Assembly (NCBI RefSeq): GCF_945862485.1
Contig: NZ_CAMAYF010000014.1
Span: 1 to 47,245 of the forward strand
From: Sphingorhabdus sp. EL138
GTDB lineage: Bacteria > Pseudomonadota > Alphaproteobacteria > Sphingomonadales > Sphingomonadaceae
Direction of reading: 5' to 3'
DNA: 47,245 bases
Within the stretch, counting starts at the first letter, position 1, and each line of letters starts with the position of its first letter. Below, one piece after another: positions 44,098 through 47,245 of this stretch. Below the pieces are notes generated by a model. The model saw only the letters and a list, made by a program, of their open reading frames with translations. It was not told the origin of the DNA and searched no databases. Both the position numbers and the translations under genes were made by a program.

Positions 44098-46104
44098 TCA
44101 GGTTTTGGCTTTCAAGCTCTCTGCGGCTGCGACCCCATGCCGCTCAAGCGCTTCAACGATTTTGCCTGCGCCTTCCAACTCGCCCCAAAACATGGGGCCG
44201 CCGCGATAAATCGGCCAGCCATAGCCATAGATCCACACCACATCGATGTCAGACGCGCGCTGGGCTTTGCCTTCTTCGAGAATTTTATAGCCTTCATTGA
44301 CCATAGGATAGAGCGTGCGTTCGACGATTTCCTGATCGCTGATCTCGCGCTTGGGCAGGTTTGAGGTGGCGCGAAATTCCTCAATGATCGCCAATGCTTC
44401 GGCACTAGGCGTACCCACACGCTTTTCATCATAATCGTAAAAGCCCTTGCTGTTCTTCTGACCAAAACGGCCAGCGGCACACAGCGCATCGCGGATGGTC
44501 TCGACCTTTGCCGGGTCACGGTGCCAGCCAATGTCGAGGCCAGCCAAATCGCTCATCTGGAACGGGCCCATGGGCATGCCGAAATCGGTATGCACCTTGT
44601 CAATCTGCGCAGGTGCTGCACCCTCCAACAGCAATTGCATCGCTGGCTGCTGCCGCGTGGACAGCATCCGGTTGCCGATAAAGCCATGGCAAACACCAGC
44701 GACCACAGCCACCTTGCCGATTTTCTTGCCAATCGCCATGGCCGTAGCGAGCACATCCGGCGCGGTTTTGTCGCCGCGCACGACCTCCAGCAATTTCATG
44801 ACATTGGCAGGCGAGAAGAAATGCATACCGACCACATCTTGCGGACGCGCGGTGCTCGCGGCAATTTCGTCAATGTCGAGATAGGATGTGTTCGAAGCCA
44901 AAATTGCGCCGGGCTTACAAATGGCGTCCAGCTTTCCAAACACCTCTTTTTTGACGTCCATGCTTTCATAGACCGCTTCGATGACCAGATCGCAGTCGGC
45001 GAGATCATCCAGTGTCAACGACGGCGTCAGCAAAGCCATCATTCCCTCGACGTGTTCTAGCGAGAAGCGGCCCTTCGCGGCGCTATTTTCGTAATTTTTG
45101 CGGATAACGCCAATGCCGCGGTCCAGATTTTCCTGCACCATTTCGACGATGGTCACAGGGATACCCTTGGACAGAAAATTCATCGAAATCCCGCCGCCCA
45201 TAGTGCCCGCACCAATCACGCCGACCTTCTTAATGTCGCGCAGCGCAATGTCTTTGGCCAATCCATCAATCTTTGCAGCCTGACGTTCGGCAAAGAACAT
45301 GTGACGCTGGGCCGCTGATTGTGATCCGCCCATCAGCTTCACAAACTCTGCGCGTTCAAACTTCATGCCTTCTTCAAAGGGCAACCGCGTTGCCGCCTCA
45401 ACACAGGCAAGATTGGCATAAGGCGCGTCAAAGCCTTTCCACTTCTTGGCATTGGCCGCCTTCAATTGTTCAATGATCCCGATATCACCACCCAGCGGAC
45501 GATCCCGCGTTGGCCGTGGGCCAATAGCGATCAATTCGCGTGCATAGGCAATGGCGTCGTCAGCCAGGCTGTCTTCACCTGCCAAACGGTCGACCAAACC
45601 AATCGACGCCGCCTTCGTCGCCGACAAAGGTTCGCCAAGCGCACACATTGTAGCAGCGGCCTCGATACCCACGACGCGCGGCAGCCTTTGCGTCCCTCCA
45701 GCGCCCGGCAAAAGGCCAAGCTTGACCTCTGGCACGCCAAGCCGCGCGGACGGCACAGCAATGCGGTAATGGCACACCAAGGCGGTTTCCAGACCGCCAC
45801 CCAGCGCCGTGCCATGAATGGCAGCGACAACGGGTTTGCCGGCAGCTTCAATCATGTTCAACACGGCGTTGAAATCCGGACCTTGCGGCGGCTTGCCAAA
45901 TTCGGTGATGTCGGCACCTGCGATGAAGGTCGACCCTGCACAGCGCAGCACAATGGCCTTTACGCTTTCGTCCGATAGTCCCTGTTCAAAACTGTCGTTC
46001 AACCCCTGACGGACATGCCAAGACAAAGCGTTGACGGGGGGATTGTCGACAAGCACCACAAGGACGTCGTTAAATTTCTGCGTGGTTACTGATTGCACGG
46101 GCAA
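44098..46104 (-). CDS. fadJ: Bifunctional enoyl-CoA hydratase/3-hydroxyacyl-CoA dehydrogenase
   Basis: 668-aa multifunctional beta-oxidation enzyme. The N-terminal crotonase domain has the oxyanion motifs [10 protein letters not shown] and [13 protein letters not shown], then [18 protein letters not shown] with the catalytic Glu. The NAD domain starts [18 protein letters not shown], with [12 protein letters not shown] and [17 protein letters not shown], and a C-terminal repeated 3HAD domain. It is shorter than E. coli FadJ (714). The thiolase partner is not adjacent. It can process enoyl-CoA made by the central catabolic cluster. Confidence 0.94.
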   Translation of the reverse strand: MPVQSVTTQKFNDVLVVLVDNPPVNALSWHVRQGLNDSFEQGLSDESVKAIVLRCAGSTFIAGADITEFGKPPQGPDFNAVLNMIEAAGKPVVAAIHGTALGGGLETALVCHYRIAVPSARLGVPEVKLGLLPGAGGTQRLPRVVGIEAAATMCALGEPLSATKAASIGLVDRLAGEDSLADDAIAYARELIAIGPRPTRDRPLGGDIGIIEQLKAANAKKWKGFDAPYANLACVEAATRLPFEEGMKFERAEFVKLMGGSQSAAQRHMFFAERQAAKIDGLAKDIALRDIKKVGVIGAGTMGGGISMNFLSKGIPVTIVEMVQENLDRGIGVIRKNYENSAAKGRFSLEHVEGMMALLTPSLTLDDLADCDLVIEAVYESMDVKKEVFGKLDAICKPGAILASNTSYLDIDEIAASTARPQDVVGMHFFSPANVMKLLEVVRGDKTAPDVLATAMAIGKKIGKVAVVAGVCHGFIGNRMLSTRQQPAMQLLLEGAAPAQIDKVHTDFGMPMGPFQMSDLAGLDIGWHRDPAKVETIRDALCAAGRFGQKNSKGFYDYDEKRVGTPSAEALAIIEEFRATSNLPKREISDQEIVERTLYPMVNEGYKILEEGKAQRASDIDVVWIYGYGWPIYRGGPMFWGELEGAGKIVEALERHGVAAAESLKAKT

Positions 46105-46229
46105 CTCCTAATTTTTAAGGTTCGGCGCGTTTGCCGGTTGTCGAGTGATGAAGGAACTGGCGGCAGTTCTAATATGTTTTCTGCAGGCTTTGCAATCCTG
46201 CTGCTCCAAGCTTTCCGGCGTTGTGCGTT

Positions 46230-47111
46230 TTACGCCTGGTCTTTAAGGGTTTGGATGATTGCCGAAAAATCAAGGGTGCCGTTTCCAGCTTCGTCAAATT
46301 GCGCATATAATTCTGCCGCGCGTGCACCCATCGGCACGTCGGCATGCACCGATATCGCGGCCTCCATCGCCAATTTCAAATCCTTGAGCATCAAAGCTGT
46401 GGCAAAGCCGCCTTGATAAGCATTATCCGCAGGGGTCGTTGGCCCAACGCCGGGAACCGGGCAATAGCTGGTCATCGACCAGTTCTGACCCGACGCCTTT
46501 GATGAAATATCGTAAAAGGTTTGGAGGTCCAGCCCCAGCTTTTCGGCCATGGCAAAAGTCTCGCAGGTCGCAATCATCGACGCGCCAAGCAGCATATTGT
46601 TGCAAATTTTGGCCGCCTGGCCTGCGCCGGATGTGCCGGCATGAATAACCGCCTTGCCCATATCGGACAATATCGGTTCCGCGCGGGCAAAGGCGGCGTC
46701 CGTGCCGCCCACCATGAAGGTCAACGTGCCTGCATTTGCCGCGGCGATGCCGCCCGAAACGGGTGCATCGACCATGGCATAGCCAGCAGCGACAGCATCC
46801 GCCGTCACCTGCCGCGCGGCACCAACGTCAATCGTTGAACAGTCCAACAATATCGCGCCTTGCGGAGCTTGCCCCAAAACGTCGTCGGCAAAAACACGCG
46901 CGACAATTTCACCATTGGGCAACATCGATACCACGGCGTCGACGCCAGCCACAGCGTCGCGCACAGAGGTAAACATGGCGCAGCCGCTTTCCTGCGCGCG
47001 AGACAGAGCCTCGGCAGACAGGTCAAAGGCGTTGACCGCATGCCCCGCCCTGACAAGGTTTGCGGCCATGCCGCCGCCCATATTGCCAAGTCCGATAAAT
47101 GCGATCTTCAT
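46230..47111 (-). CDS. mmsB: 3-hydroxyisobutyrate dehydrogenase
   Basis: 293-aa NAD-dependent enzyme of valine breakdown. FIGLGNMGGGMAANLVRAGHAVNAFD is the nucleotide-binding start, DAPVSGGIAAANAGTLTFMVGG the substrate-binding loop and GQAAKICNNMLLGASMI the segment with the catalytic Lys. The start at 47111 (MKIAFIGLGNMG) is the family start. It follows mmsA by 5 nt, which fits the mmsA-mmsB operon. Confidence 0.95.
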   Translation of the reverse strand: MKIAFIGLGNMGGGMAANLVRAGHAVNAFDLSAEALSRAQESGCAMFTSVRDAVAGVDAVVSMLPNGEIVARVFADDVLGQAPQGAILLDCSTIDVGAARQVTADAVAAGYAMVDAPVSGGIAAANAGTLTFMVGGTDAAFARAEPILSDMGKAVIHAGTSGAGQAAKICNNMLLGASMIATCETFAMAEKLGLDLQTFYDISSKASGQNWSMTSYCPVPGVGPTTPADNAYQGGFATALMLKDLKLAMEAAISVHADVPMGARAAELYAQFDEAGNGTLDFSAIIQTLKDQA

Positions 47112-47116
47112 CTGGC

Positions 47117-47245
47117 TTATCCCATAGTCGGAATGACGAAGGCGTTGCCGCCGTCGGGCGATCCGTCCGGCCAACGTTGCGTGATTGTCTTGACCTTGGT
47201 CCAGAATTTGACACCTTCCATGCCATGCTGGTTGGTGTCGCCAAA
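47117..47245 (-). CDS. mmsA: Methylmalonate-semialdehyde dehydrogenase, C-terminal fragment
   Basis: Only the last 42 residues lie in the window; the gene continues beyond the right edge. The end, GVKFWTKVKTITQRWPDG followed by NAFVIPTMG, is the characteristic C-terminus of MmsA, the CoA-acylating aldehyde dehydrogenase that turns methylmalonate semialdehyde into propionyl-CoA. It is 5 nt upstream of mmsB. Confidence 0.9.
   Translation of the reverse strand, partial: FGDTNQHGMEGVKFWTKVKTITQRWPDGSPDGGNAFVIPTMG

Overview
The window reads as a chromosomal segment of an alphaproteobacterium, most probably a member of the Sphingomonadales (Sphingopyxis or Sphingorhabdus-like). I infer this from moderately GC-rich coding sequence, the glnK-amtB and TPR-bamB-der arrangements, a COQ4-type ubiquinone protein, split heteromeric acyl-CoA dehydrogenases and small paired-hairpin intergenic repeats. 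No database search was possible, so genus is not assigned. I see no prophage, insertion sequence or CRISPR array.

Layout. 0-2.3 kb (minus strand): glnK-amtB ammonium sensing and uptake, with a textbook sigma-54 promoter and a structured 3' UTR. 2.3-4.5 kb: an endo/exonuclease/phosphatase-fold protein and tldD. 4.6-8.9 kb (plus): tgt, glnE and a Bcp-type peroxiredoxin. 9.2-11.8 kb: an M23 peptidase, an A-type Fe-S carrier, xthA and a small membrane protein. 11.8-16.6 kb: a TetR regulator divergent from guaA, a small conserved protein, an ArsC-like protein, a periplasmic GDPD and panB. 16.7-20.2 kb: a YfgM-like TPR protein, bamB and der. 20.2-25.4 kb: bfr with a short bfd gene, a DUF418 membrane protein, coq4 and purL.

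26.1-37.2 kb is a divergent catabolic cluster. Its left arm (minus) encodes two paired acyl-CoA dehydrogenases and an SDR. Its right arm (plus) encodes a GPH-type transporter, an ACAD10/11-like acyl-CoA dehydrogenase, a zinc alcohol dehydrogenase, an ACAD10/11-like APH-fold kinase, two SDRs and a class C beta-lactamase-fold hydrolase, several with ATGA/GTGA stop-start overlaps. The kinase plus dehydrogenase pair looks like a split version of animal ACAD10/ACAD11 and of the bacterial LvaA/LvaC logic, so I infer catabolism of 4-hydroxyacyl or lactone-type substrates. This is the most interesting part of the window.

37.3-47.2 kb holds an EamA transporter, a GNAT, ispG, a class A beta-lactamase with Tat and lipobox features, an S1/P1 nuclease, a compact three-gene SPFH/ribbon-helix-helix/membrane-protein operon with a perfect 18-bp palindrome at its promoter, a 5'-truncated winged-helix gene, tRNA-Val(TAC), a fadJ-like bifunctional beta-oxidation protein, and mmsB behind the 3' end of mmsA. 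Non-coding features of note are two candidate small RNAs whose hairpin loops carry anti-Shine-Dalgarno (CUCCUC-like) sequence, and two mirrored copies of a paired-hairpin repeat with compensatory stem changes.
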